A stretch of DNA of 64,000 nucleotides from Achromobacter veterisilvae. Its GTDB lineage: Bacteria; Pseudomonadota; Gammaproteobacteria; Burkholderiales; Burkholderiaceae_B. The stretch covers positions 149,147-213,146 of the forward strand of contig NZ_UFQC01000009.1 in NCBI RefSeq assembly GCF_900496975.1, given 5' to 3'. This document shows, one piece after another, positions 47,330-56,061 of the stretch. Both the position numbers and the translations under genes were made by a program. The first letter of the stretch is position 1; each line of letters starts with the position of its first letter. The notes beneath the pieces were generated by a model, which ran no database searches, was not told the origin of the DNA, and saw only the letters and a list, made by a program, of their open reading frames with translations.

Positions 47330-47716
47330 ATGAGCAAGCAAATCATCCATACCGACGCCGCGCCCGCCGCGGTCGGCCCTTACTCGCAAGCGGTTGCCGT
47401 AAGCGGCACCAAGACTGTCTACCTTTCGGGCCAGATCGGCCTGGAACCGGGCACCGGCGACCTGGTTTCCGAGAACTTCGACGCCCAGGTGCGCCAGGCG
47501 TTCGCCAACATGCAGGAAGTCATCGCCGCCGCGGGCGGCACGCTGGACAACGTGGTCAAGCTGACGCTGTTCCTGACCGACCTGGGCAAGTTCACGGCCG
47601 CCAACGCGATCATGGCCGAGATCATTCCCCAGCCGTTCCCGGCGCGCTCCACCATCGGCGTGGCCAGCCTGCCCAAGGGCGCGCAGTTCGAGGTCGAGGC
47701 CATCCTGGTCCTCTAG
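47330..47716 (+). CDS. ridA: RidA-family enamine/imine deaminase
   Basis: A 128-residue YjgF/RidA protein. AAPAAVGPYSQAVAV and VYLSGQIGLEPGTGDLV at the start and PFPARSTIGVASLPKGAQFEVEAI at the end are the family hallmarks, with the conserved arginine. It removes reactive 2-aminoacrylate-type imines made by PLP enzymes. It precedes recG by 40 bp, so co-transcription is likely. Short dyad GATAG/CTATC at 47289-47307 upstream. Confidence 0.95.
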   Translation: MSKQIIHTDAAPAAVGPYSQAVAVSGTKTVYLSGQIGLEPGTGDLVSENFDAQVRQAFANMQEVIAAAGGTLDNVVKLTLFLTDLGKFTAANAIMAEIIPQPFPARSTIGVASLPKGAQFEVEAILVL

Positions 47717-47756
47717 GGCGCGCCCGGGACGTTTCGAACAAGGGGCTCGTTCCTTC

Positions 47757-49847
47757 ATGCCGGCCGCGGCCGCGGCTTCCAAGCGACCCGGCGCCGACCC
47801 CAAAGGCGCCGGCAAGTCCATGACGGATACGGAGCGCAAGCTTCGTAACCTGGGCTTGGTGCTGCCCGAGGATTTCGTGCTGCACCTGCCGCTGCGCTAC
47901 GAAGACGAAACCCGCGTCGTCCCCATCGCCGCGCTGCGGCCGGGCTTCCCGGCCCAGGTCGAAGGCGAGATCACCAAATCCGAGGTGCTGTACCGGCCTC
48001 GGCGCCAGCTCACCGCCACCCTGGCGGACGACAGCGGCGAACTCCATTTGCGCTGGCTGAATTTCTACCCCAGCCAGCAGAAGCAGGTCAGCGTGGGCAA
48101 GCGCCTGCGGGCGCGCGGCGAGGTCCGCGGCGGCCTCTTCGGCCGCGAAATGGTCCATCCCCGCATGACGAACGCGGACGCTCCGCTGCCCACCGCGCTG
48201 ACGCCCGTCTATCCCAGCACCGAAGGGCTGCCGCAACTGACCCTGCGCCGCGCCATCGCGCAGGCGCTGGACCGCACCGACCTGTCCGACACCTTGCCCG
48301 ACGAGGCGCGCGCCCGCTACGATCTGCCGCCTTTCGAGCCGGCCATCCGCGCCCTGCATACGCCGGCGCAGGGCGAATCCGAAGCGGCCCTGCTGGACCG
48401 CGTGCATCCGGCGTGGCGGCGCATCAAATTCGACGAGCTGCTGGCGCAGCAACTGTCGCTGGCGGCGGCACGGGCGGCGCGGCGCATCAAGGAAGCCGAA
48501 CCGCTGCCGGCGCGCGCCGAATCCGGCGGCCTGGTCGCCCGGCTGTATGAAGCCCTGCCGTTCAAGCTGACCGGCGCGCAGCAGAGAGTGGTCGAAGAGA
48601 TATCCGCCGACCTGGCCAAGCCGTACCCCATGCATCGCCTGTTGCAGGGCGACGTGGGCAGTGGCAAGACCGTGGTGGCGGCCATCGCCGCGGCGCAGGC
48701 CATCGCCGGCGGCGCGCAGGTCGCGCTGATGGCGCCCACCGAAATCCTGGCCGAGCAGCACTTCCGCAAGCTGGTGTCGTGGCTCCAGCCGCTGGGCGTG
48801 AACGTGACTTGGCTGAGCGGCAGCCTCACCGCCAAGGCGCGCCGCGCGGCCGCTGCCGCCGCCGCCGACGGCAGCGTGCAACTGGTCGTGGGCACGCAGG
48901 CGCTGATCCAGGACCACGTCGAATTCCACCGCCTGGGCCTGTCCATCGTCGACGAGCAGCACCGCTTCGGCGTCGGGCAGCGCCTGGCGCTCACCCGCAA
49001 GGGCGAAACCGTGCGCGGCCGCATCGTGCCGCACCAGCTCAACATGAGCGCCACGCCGATTCCCCGCACCCTGGCCATGACCTTTTTCGCCGACCTGGAC
49101 GTGTCCGTCATCGACGAACTGCCGCCGGGACGCACGCCGGTCCTGACCAAGCTGGTCTCGGACGCGCGGCGCGAAGAAGTCATCGCCCATATCGCGCAGG
49201 CCGCGCGCGGCGGGCAGCAGGCCTACTGGGTCTGTCCGCTGGTCGAGGAGAGCGAGGCCCTTGAACTCCAGACGGCGGTGGACACCTACGAGGGCATGCG
49301 GGTGGACTTGCCGGACCTGCGCATCGGACTGGTGCACGGCCGGCTGCCGCAGGCCGAAAAGGCCGCCGTGATGCAGGCGTTCCGCGACGGCGAAGTGGAC
49401 CTGCTGGTGGCCACCACCGTCATCGAAGTCGGCGTCGACGTGCCGAACGCCTCGCTCATGGTGATCGAGCACGCCGAGCGCTTCGGCCTGGCCCAGTTGC
49501 ACCAATTGCGCGGGCGGGTGGGGCGGGGCACCGCCGAATCGGTCTGCGTGCTGCTGTACCAGACGCCGCTGTCGCAGGTTGCCCGCGAACGCCTGCGGGC
49601 CATGTTCGAAACGTCGGACGGCTTCGAGATCGCCCGGCGGGACCTGGAACAGCGCGGCCCGGGAGAATTCCTGGGCACGCGCCAGTCCGGCATGGCGCTC
49701 TTGCGTTTCGCCGACCTGGAAACCGACGCCGCCATCGCGGAGGACGCGCGCGACGCCGCCGTCTGGCTGCGCGCCGAACATCCGGCGGCCGTCGAAGCCC
49801 ACCTGGCGCGCTGGATGCGCGGGCGCGAGGATTTCCTGCGCACATGA
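47757..49847 (+). CDS. recG: ATP-dependent DNA helicase RecG
   Basis: A 696-residue RecG. It has an N-terminal wedge (OB) domain, Walker A LLQGDVGSGKTVVA, the helicase boxes SIVDEQHRFGVGQR, MSATPIPRTLAMT and VIEVGVDVPNASLMVIEHAERFGLAQLHQLRGRVGR in part. It reverses stalled replication forks and branches Holliday junctions. The ATG at 47757 with AAGGGG 10 bp ahead is used; the in-frame ATG at 47820 is a good alternative because the first 21 residues are low-complexity. Confidence 0.95.
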   Translation: MPAAAAASKRPGADPKGAGKSMTDTERKLRNLGLVLPEDFVLHLPLRYEDETRVVPIAALRPGFPAQVEGEITKSEVLYRPRRQLTATLADDSGELHLRWLNFYPSQQKQVSVGKRLRARGEVRGGLFGREMVHPRMTNADAPLPTALTPVYPSTEGLPQLTLRRAIAQALDRTDLSDTLPDEARARYDLPPFEPAIRALHTPAQGESEAALLDRVHPAWRRIKFDELLAQQLSLAAARAARRIKEAEPLPARAESGGLVARLYEALPFKLTGAQQRVVEEISADLAKPYPMHRLLQGDVGSGKTVVAAIAAAQAIAGGAQVALMAPTEILAEQHFRKLVSWLQPLGVNVTWLSGSLTAKARRAAAAAAADGSVQLVVGTQALIQDHVEFHRLGLSIVDEQHRFGVGQRLALTRKGETVRGRIVPHQLNMSATPIPRTLAMTFFADLDVSVIDELPPGRTPVLTKLVSDARREEVIAHIAQAARGGQQAYWVCPLVEESEALELQTAVDTYEGMRVDLPDLRIGLVHGRLPQAEKAAVMQAFRDGEVDLLVATTVIEVGVDVPNASLMVIEHAERFGLAQLHQLRGRVGRGTAESVCVLLYQTPLSQVARERLRAMFETSDGFEIARRDLEQRGPGEFLGTRQSGMALLRFADLETDAAIAEDARDAAVWLRAEHPAAVEAHLARWMRGREDFLRT

Positions 49848-49927
49848 ACCCGCCGCCAGCCATGAACCTTCATCTATCGAGCGCCGGCGATGCCGCCGGC
49901 GCGCAACCCCCGGGGGCGTAGTCCACC

Positions 49928-50878
49928 ATGACTCTCACCGAACTCAAGTACATCGTCGCGGTAGCGCGGGAACGGCATTTCGGCCGGGCGGCCGAGGCCT
50001 GTTTCGTCAGCCAGCCCACGCTCTCCGTCGCGATACGCAAGCTGGAAGACGAACTGGGCGTGACGCTGTTCGAACGGGGCGGCGCCGAGGTGGGCGTCAC
50101 TCCCATCGGCCAGCGCATCGTCGCGCAGGCGCAGAAGGTGCTGGAAGAAAGCGCCAGCATCAAGGAAATCGCGCGGCAGGGGCACGATCCGCTGGCCGGG
50201 CCCCTGCGCGTCGGCGTCATCCACACCATCGGCCCCTATCTGCTGCCGCGCCTGGTGCCGGTGCAGATCGGGCGCACGCCGCAGATGCCCCTGCTGCTGC
50301 AGGAGAACTTCACCGTCCGCCTGGTCGAACTGCTGCGCCAGGGCGAGATCGACTGCGCCATCATGGCCTTGCCGCTGCCCGAGGCCGGCCTGGTCATGCA
50401 GCCGCTGTACGACGAACCCTTCGTCGTGGCCGTGCCCAACGACCACGAACTGGCGCGCCGCAAAGCGATCGACGCGCAGGACCTGAAGCAGCAGACCATG
50501 CTGCTGCTGGGCAGCGGCCATTGCTTCCGCGACCAGGTGCTGGAGGTCTGTCCCGAACTGTCGCGCTTCTCGGCCGCCAGCGACGGCATCCAGCGCACCT
50601 TCGAGGGTTCCTCGCTCGAAACCATCCGCCACATGGTCGCGGCCGGCATCGGCGTCACCGTCCTGCCCGTGACCGCCGTGCCCGAGCACCCGCCCGCCAA
50701 CAGTCTGCTGCACTACCTGCCGTTCGAGGGCCACGTGCCGGAACGCCGCGTGGTCCTGGCCTGGCGCCGCAGTTTCCCGCGCCTGGCGGCCATCGAGGCG
50801 CTGGCGCAGGCGGTCTACGCGTGCGAGCTGCCGGGCGTAAAGATGCTGACGGACGAAGTGGCGGCGGTGCAGGACTGA
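49928..50878 (+). CDS. oxyR: Peroxide-sensing regulator OxyR (LysR family)
   Basis: A 316-residue LysR-type regulator. The helix-turn-helix is in AAEACFVSQPTLSVAIRKLE. Redox cysteines Cys199 and Cys208 (GHCFRDQVLEVCPE) have the spacing and even the numbers of E. coli OxyR. It forms a disulfide under peroxide and activates defence genes. It follows recG by 80 bp; dps, a classic target, lies 122 bp downstream. Confidence 0.94.
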   Translation: MTLTELKYIVAVARERHFGRAAEACFVSQPTLSVAIRKLEDELGVTLFERGGAEVGVTPIGQRIVAQAQKVLEESASIKEIARQGHDPLAGPLRVGVIHTIGPYLLPRLVPVQIGRTPQMPLLLQENFTVRLVELLRQGEIDCAIMALPLPEAGLVMQPLYDEPFVVAVPNDHELARRKAIDAQDLKQQTMLLLGSGHCFRDQVLEVCPELSRFSAASDGIQRTFEGSSLETIRHMVAAGIGVTVLPVTAVPEHPPANSLLHYLPFEGHVPERRVVLAWRRSFPRLAAIEALAQAVYACELPGVKMLTDEVAAVQD

Positions 50879-51000
50879 TACCGACATTTGAGCGCCGTCA
50901 ACAACCCGCGCCCTTGTTGACGCGAACCTGGGGCGGCGCCTCAATTCCCCAAGTCCGCAGTGGTATCCTTGTTTTGCACTTTCATCCATAGGAGCTAGCA

Positions 51001-51501
51001 ATGGCCAAGTCCACCAAGAAGACCTCAAGCGTTCCGCGCATCAATATCGGTATCTCGGACAAGGACCGCGCCGCCGTCGCGGGCGAATTGTCCAAGCTGC
51101 TGGCCGACTCGTACACGCTGTACCTGATGACGCACAACTTCCACTGGAACGTCACGGGGCCCATGTTCAACACCCTGCATTTGATGTTCATGACGCAGTA
51201 CACGGAAGAGTGGAACGCGCTGGACAGCATCGCGGAACGCATCCGCGCCCTGGGCCACTACGCGCCCGGCACCTATCGCGAATTCGGCAAGCTGTCGTCG
51301 ATCTCCGAGCCGGAGTCGGTGCCGGAAGCCCTGGAAATGGTGCGCTTGCTGGTGACCGCGAACGAATCCGTCGCCAAGACCGCGCGCGCCGCCTTCGAGA
51401 AGGCCGATGCCGCCAACGACCAGCCCACGGCTGACTTGCTGACCCAGCGCCTGGACGTGCACGAAAAGAACGCCTGGATGCTGCGCAGCCTGCTGCAATG
51501 A
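51001..51501 (+). CDS. dps: Dps-family DNA-binding ferritin
   Basis: A 166-residue Dps protein. The ferroxidase site is in LMTHNFHWNVTGPMFNTLHLMF and EEWNALDSIAERIRALG, with a lysine-rich N-tail (MAKSTKKTSS) that would contact DNA. It oxidises Fe(II) with peroxide and stores the iron, and coats DNA in stationary phase. AGGAG stands at 50991-50995. It lies directly after oxyR. Confidence 0.94.
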   Translation: MAKSTKKTSSVPRINIGISDKDRAAVAGELSKLLADSYTLYLMTHNFHWNVTGPMFNTLHLMFMTQYTEEWNALDSIAERIRALGHYAPGTYREFGKLSSISEPESVPEALEMVRLLVTANESVAKTARAAFEKADAANDQPTADLLTQRLDVHEKNAWMLRSLLQ

Positions 51502-51524
51502 CCGCCGCTCTGGCAGCATGAAAA

Positions 51525-51557
51525 AAACCGGAACCTCGCGGTTCCGGTTTTTTTTTC
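51525..51557. terminator. Bidirectional rho-independent terminator
   Basis: AACCGGAACC (51526-51535) and GGTTCCGGTT (51540-51549) form a perfect stem around TCGC, with a T-run to 51556 on the plus side and an A-run from 51521 on the other. It ends both dps and the convergent SGNH-TPR gene. Confidence 0.93.
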
Positions 51558-51565
51558 GTCCCCGA

Positions 51566-53731
51566 TCAGGCCGGGTTGCTTTGCAGGAAACGGTCCAGGA
51601 TGCGGCGGCTTTCCGCGACGTTGCCGTTCTTCAGGTTGTGCATGGCCAGCTCGATATTGGCCTCGCGGTCCATCGGCGAGGTCTGGATCACGCGCTGGGC
51701 GCTGGCGATGACGTCGTCGGCGTTGGTGGAGTTCGAGCGGCGCGCCAGGAACTCGCGCTTGTGCGCATCCGCAAGCGAACGCTGCAGCGAGATCAGCCCC
51801 TGATACGACGGATCGATCGACTGGATGCCGTTGAGGGCGTCCTCGGCGTCCCGCAGGCGCTCTTCCGTCAGGCATTTGCGGAAGCTGCGGGCCAGCGCGC
51901 GCAGGCACTTGTCGATATGGTCGTGCGCGGTGTTCAGGTCCATGGCGCCGCTTTGCGACAACTGCGCATAGACGCGCGCGGCGGCCTGGTGGGCGCCTAG
52001 CTGCGACAGTTTCACCGCGGCCAGCGCGACGGTCTCGCGTTCGGCCGGCAGCGCGGAGCCGGCAAGGCGCTGCCAGCATTCGATGGCGGCGCGCGCATGC
52101 CCCTGCGCCTGGAGTTGCTTCGCGGCGCGCTGGACATAGCGCGGGTCAACGGGGGCGAGGTGGGCCAGGCGGCCCAGCAGCGCCACGGTCTCGGTGCTGT
52201 TCTGGTATTCCGGATAGGTTTCATAGGCTTTCAGCAGGCGCCGGTAAGCCTGGTTGATCTGGTCGTCCTGGTCTTCCTGGGTGTCCTGCGGCAGCGACTG
52301 CAGCGCATAGAACGCGCTGAGCGTGGGCAGCAGGGCGCCGACCCGGCCGGTGCGCTTGACTTCGCGCGTGGCGCGCTTGAGGACCGCGGCGCGCGCCGAG
52401 TCCAGGCCGGCCTGATCCACGCCCGGCGTGCTGGCGAGCGCATTCACCATGTTGGCGGCGTCGGCCAGCGGGGTATGCGCCCGCGAGGCGAAGCGCAGGG
52501 CGCGCACGGCGTCGCCGGCCGCGTACTTGCGGAAGGCCTGCTCGGCCTGCGAATTCTGGCCCAGCTTGGAATGGATGCGGCCCAGCAGCAGGGCGGTCTT
52601 TTCGTCGCTTTCCTTGCCCAGCGATTCGGCGGCCCAATCGCGGGCTTTGTCGTACTCGCCGACTTCCATCGCGCCTTCGGCGGCCTGGCGCAGGATGTAG
52701 GCGCTGCGGTTGCTGTCGATGGACAGGGCGATGGACCAGGCGTCCAGGATATCGTCGGTCTGGTCCAGCGCGGTCACGGCGCGGGCGCGCAGCACATAGG
52801 CGGTGGGGCTGCCGTTCTTGAGTTCGATGGCGCGGTTGGTCAGCAGCAGGGCGTTGTCCCACTCGAGTTCGCGGGCCGAAGCCTTGGCGCGCTCGATGCA
52901 TTGCTTCCAGTCCAGCGGCTCGGTGGACGCGACCGGGTTCTGGTCGGCGGTGCCGAGCAGTTTTTCGCAGATGGCGCGGCCCACCAGCTTGGCGAAGGCC
53001 GGCGTGTAGTGCGCCGTGTCGCGGCCTTCGTCGGGCATGCCGCGGCTTTGGCCGAAATGCGCCAGCAGCGCGCCGGGCTCGATCACGGGGATGCCCAGGG
53101 TGCTTGCGGCCAGCTTGACGGTCTCGACCATCTGGGCGCGGTCGGCGATGGGCTGGCCCTCGGCGTTGATCGCGTTGCAGTGGGTCACGAGCACGAACGT
53201 GCCGCCCAGCAGTTGCTGGATCGTTTTCAGGTCGTCCAGGATCTCCTGCGCGTTCTGCACGTGCATGACCGTGTGGGTCAGGGCATGCTGCACGTGTTCG
53301 GGCACGTGGGAGAAGCTGGGCGCTTCCTGCAGGGCCGCCCGGCGCTTGGCCAGCGCGTCGCGCGAGGCGTGGTCGAAGAAAATCTTCAGGAGTTCGGGGC
53401 AGAAGTTCAGCGCTTCCTTGAAGCGGACTAGTTGCAGGTACTTCCCGTCCAGCTCCAGCACCTTGGTCGAACTGATCTCGACCACGTAGCGCGAATCGGC
53501 GGGCTGGGGGCTGGCGGGATTGGACTCGCGCAGCGGCTCGCTGGAAATGAAGGGCCAGGCGCCTTCCGGCAGCGAAGTTTCGCCGCGCATGTAGCGGATG
53601 GCCTGGATGGTTTCCTTGGTGTTGTGCGTGAAACCGTAAAGAAGGCGATTATCCAGAACGAAGTTCCGCTGCGCCTGGAGTTTGGTCATGGGGCCTGCCA
53701 CACGGCAGGATCCGATCGTTGAGATAATCAT
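51566..53731 (-). CDS. Large SGNH/GSCFA-like hydrolase-fold protein with C-terminal TPR-like repeats
   Basis: A 721-residue protein. The N-terminal about 280 residues have GSCRV at residues 7-11 (block I of SGNH/GSCFA proteins) and DTAHY at 238-242 (block V, with catalytic Asp and His), suggesting an SGNH-type esterase or acyltransferase. The rest is alpha-helical with repeats of TPR length (SAYILRQAAEGAMEVGEYDKARDWAAESL in part). No signal peptide or membrane segment is seen. It lies beside two glycosyltransferases of the capsule locus. A role in adding or removing acyl groups on capsule sugars, or in anchoring synthesis enzymes, is inference. The ATG at 53731 is the start of conserved sequence; the open frame before it is not. 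Confidence 0.68.
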   Translation of the reverse strand: MIISTIGSCRVAGPMTKLQAQRNFVLDNRLLYGFTHNTKETIQAIRYMRGETSLPEGAWPFISSEPLRESNPASPQPADSRYVVEISSTKVLELDGKYLQLVRFKEALNFCPELLKIFFDHASRDALAKRRAALQEAPSFSHVPEHVQHALTHTVMHVQNAQEILDDLKTIQQLLGGTFVLVTHCNAINAEGQPIADRAQMVETVKLAASTLGIPVIEPGALLAHFGQSRGMPDEGRDTAHYTPAFAKLVGRAICEKLLGTADQNPVASTEPLDWKQCIERAKASARELEWDNALLLTNRAIELKNGSPTAYVLRARAVTALDQTDDILDAWSIALSIDSNRSAYILRQAAEGAMEVGEYDKARDWAAESLGKESDEKTALLLGRIHSKLGQNSQAEQAFRKYAAGDAVRALRFASRAHTPLADAANMVNALASTPGVDQAGLDSARAAVLKRATREVKRTGRVGALLPTLSAFYALQSLPQDTQEDQDDQINQAYRRLLKAYETYPEYQNSTETVALLGRLAHLAPVDPRYVQRAAKQLQAQGHARAAIECWQRLAGSALPAERETVALAAVKLSQLGAHQAAARVYAQLSQSGAMDLNTAHDHIDKCLRALARSFRKCLTEERLRDAEDALNGIQSIDPSYQGLISLQRSLADAHKREFLARRSNSTNADDVIASAQRVIQTSPMDREANIELAMHNLKNGNVAESRRILDRFLQSNPA

Positions 53732-53954
53732 TGTCCGATACTCCTTCGTTACATCAGAGCGAAAATATATAGGAAGAAATTGCCTTCCCGGCTGCGGGGA
53801 GTGAGTATGAGTAACTGTTTTCCCGGCTTCAGGGGGAAAATACGGCCGCCGCGGAGCGGGCAGAAACAATATAAAAAGAACTGCTGCAAATGAAATCCGG
53901 GAATAATCAATTTCCATCAGGTTATTTAGAACCCGATATCTGTTGCGGCGTTAT

Positions 53955-56039
53955 TCAGGATATTTTCATATGCAGGAGACGCGGCTCGGCGCGCACGCCG
54001 GAATGCGCGCCGGGCTGGGGTTTGGCGGCCTGCATGAGGAAATCGTCCAGGGCCTGCTCCAGGGGCGGATATTCATGCGCGAGGCGTTCCCGGGCGCGTT
54101 TCCCCATGGCGCGCACCGCTTCCTGGTCCTCCAGGGCGTCCAGCAGGGCATGCGCGATTTCGGCGGGGGGGCGTGAATAATCGACATGCAGGCCGCCGCG
54201 TCCGGGCTCGACGAGATCGGTATATGCGGGATTAAGGCCGACCGCCGGGCAGATGCCTTGGGCCATGCTTTCCAGCAGGCTGGCCGTCGGCGGCAGCGCC
54301 GCGATTTCGGCCCGCGTCGGAATGAAAGGAAACAGCGCCAGCTCCACGCGGGCCAGCAATTGCTCGCGCGAAGGCAGGTCGCCGATTTCGGGCAGGAAAA
54401 CCAATTGGTCGTCGTGCAGGCCGATGGAGACGGCGTGGCGGTGCATGAGCGCGGTGGATTTCGAATCGCTCAGCACCAGCAGCGCGGTATCCGGGCGGCG
54501 CAAGGCAATCTCCGCATAAATGTCGATGACCGCGCGCGCCACTATCGGATCGGGATGATCGTCGGTCATGGCCAGCACGCGCTTGCCTTGCAGCGCGGCC
54601 AGCGCGGCCTCGATCTCGGGCGCGGCGGCCTTGCGCGCCTTTGCCGGCGGCAAGGGCAGGGGCGGAAGGATGGTGGCTTCCTGGGTCCCGCCCAGCAACT
54701 GCTGGGCGGCGTCGTGCATCGCGCGCGAACCGAGGGCGACCAGGTCGGCGTCGACGAGCGCTTCCGAGACCAGCTTGAGTTCCAGCCGGCCGCGTTCCGA
54801 CAGTTTGTGGTTGGCGGTGGCCTTCTGGAAGTAGTCGAGGCCGAGGAGGACCAGGCCGTAGGGCACGCGCAGGGTCTGCGCGGCGGTGCTGGCGGCGATG
54901 GCGCAGCGCAGGCTGTTCCAGGCCAGCACGGCCCGCGGCGGTTGGCCGACCGTCGTCGCCAGCACGGCCTCGGACAGCGCGCCGGCGGCGTCCTCGATGG
55001 CTTGCGTGCGCCCGGGCTCGGCGTGCACGGCCTTGTAGACCACGCCATCGAGCACGATATCGGTCTGCGGCAATTCCGCGCGCAGGTTCGCGTCCGCCCG
55101 CGCCGCGTCGTCCGTGGCCAGGCTGATCACGCATACGGCGCCGTAGCGCCGATGCAGCAGCGCCGCGTGACGGTGCAGGGCGTTGCTGGCGGCATTGCGG
55201 CCGTGCAGCAGCGACACGGGCGAAACGATCACGATGGGGCCGGCCGCGTTGAAATCGAACGCCTGCGGAGGCCGCGGCGCGCGGCGCCTGGCGCGGCACA
55301 TCAGTTCGTGCGCGTTGCGCACCCGCCGGGCGCGGTGCTGCTCGGCCGTGCTGAATTCCACGCCGGTATCCTGGGCGCGCGCGAGCAGCTTGGCCGGCGC
55401 GGTCACCAGGCCGGCGTCGTAAAGGCTGAAAGCCAGTTGCCGGACGTGCGGGGCGGCCGGCTCCAGGGTCAGGAGCTGCTCGGCGATCTGTTCGGAGATA
55501 TGCGGGTAGCTGCTGCGGGCCCATTTGGCGACTTCGCAGAAGACCTTGACCTTGGTCTGCGCCGGCCACGGCTGCTTCGAGATCCACAGAATGACCTCGG
55601 CGTCCCGGACGCGGCGCGCGTAGTCCAGCGCTTCCTTGATGGCGCTGGACGTTTCCGCGGGCAGCACGGCCGGCGCCTGGCGCTTGGCCGGCGGCGCGTG
55701 GCGCCGCTCGCGCTTGTGGGCGCCGGACAGCTTGTACAGCCGCAGGGGCAGCATGACGTAATCGGCAAGGCTGCGGGCGCGCGTCACTTCCTGGCCGAAG
55801 CGCCAGGTCAGCGTGCGCTCTTGCCGGGCCAGTTGCTGGTTCGATTCGCGCAGCAGGGCCTTGACGCCGGCCAGGTCCTTTTCGGCCTGGAGCCGCGCCG
55901 CGCGCTCCTGTTCGAGGCGCGCGTACATCAGTTCATTCTCCTGCGCGAGCTGGCGCGTCCGGTCTGGCTGCGCGGGCGCCCGCCGCGCGGCGGCGTCGGC
56001 GGTGGGGGCGGGGTTCGCGATGGCGGTGCTGGGAGGCAT
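53955..56039 (-). CDS. Glycosyltransferase with N-terminal coiled coil (capsule locus)
   Basis: A 694-residue protein. Residues 20-90 are coiled-coil-like (QLAQENELMYARLEQERAAR). The C-terminal about 400 residues resemble GT-B glycosyltransferases: GPIVIVSPVSLLHGRNAASN in the first half, RVLAMTDDHPDPIVARAVIDIY and the usual donor-site region ASLLESMAQGICPAVG late. It would transfer a sugar in polysaccharide synthesis; donor and acceptor are unknown. It is 22 bp downstream of the GT2 gene in the same operon. Confidence 0.7.
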   Translation of the reverse strand: MPPSTAIANPAPTADAAARRAPAQPDRTRQLAQENELMYARLEQERAARLQAEKDLAGVKALLRESNQQLARQERTLTWRFGQEVTRARSLADYVMLPLRLYKLSGAHKRERRHAPPAKRQAPAVLPAETSSAIKEALDYARRVRDAEVILWISKQPWPAQTKVKVFCEVAKWARSSYPHISEQIAEQLLTLEPAAPHVRQLAFSLYDAGLVTAPAKLLARAQDTGVEFSTAEQHRARRVRNAHELMCRARRRAPRPPQAFDFNAAGPIVIVSPVSLLHGRNAASNALHRHAALLHRRYGAVCVISLATDDAARADANLRAELPQTDIVLDGVVYKAVHAEPGRTQAIEDAAGALSEAVLATTVGQPPRAVLAWNSLRCAIAASTAAQTLRVPYGLVLLGLDYFQKATANHKLSERGRLELKLVSEALVDADLVALGSRAMHDAAQQLLGGTQEATILPPLPLPPAKARKAAAPEIEAALAALQGKRVLAMTDDHPDPIVARAVIDIYAEIALRRPDTALLVLSDSKSTALMHRHAVSIGLHDDQLVFLPEIGDLPSREQLLARVELALFPFIPTRAEIAALPPTASLLESMAQGICPAVGLNPAYTDLVEPGRGGLHVDYSRPPAEIAHALLDALEDQEAVRAMGKRARERLAHEYPPLEQALDDFLMQAAKPQPGAHSGVRAEPRLLHMKIS

Positions 56040-56061
56040 GAGTCTTCTGAAAGGTGTGTGT

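Noticed and set aside
47622..49802. 726-codon minus-strand frame opposite recG
   Set aside because: Shadow of recG; no ribosome site and no domain.
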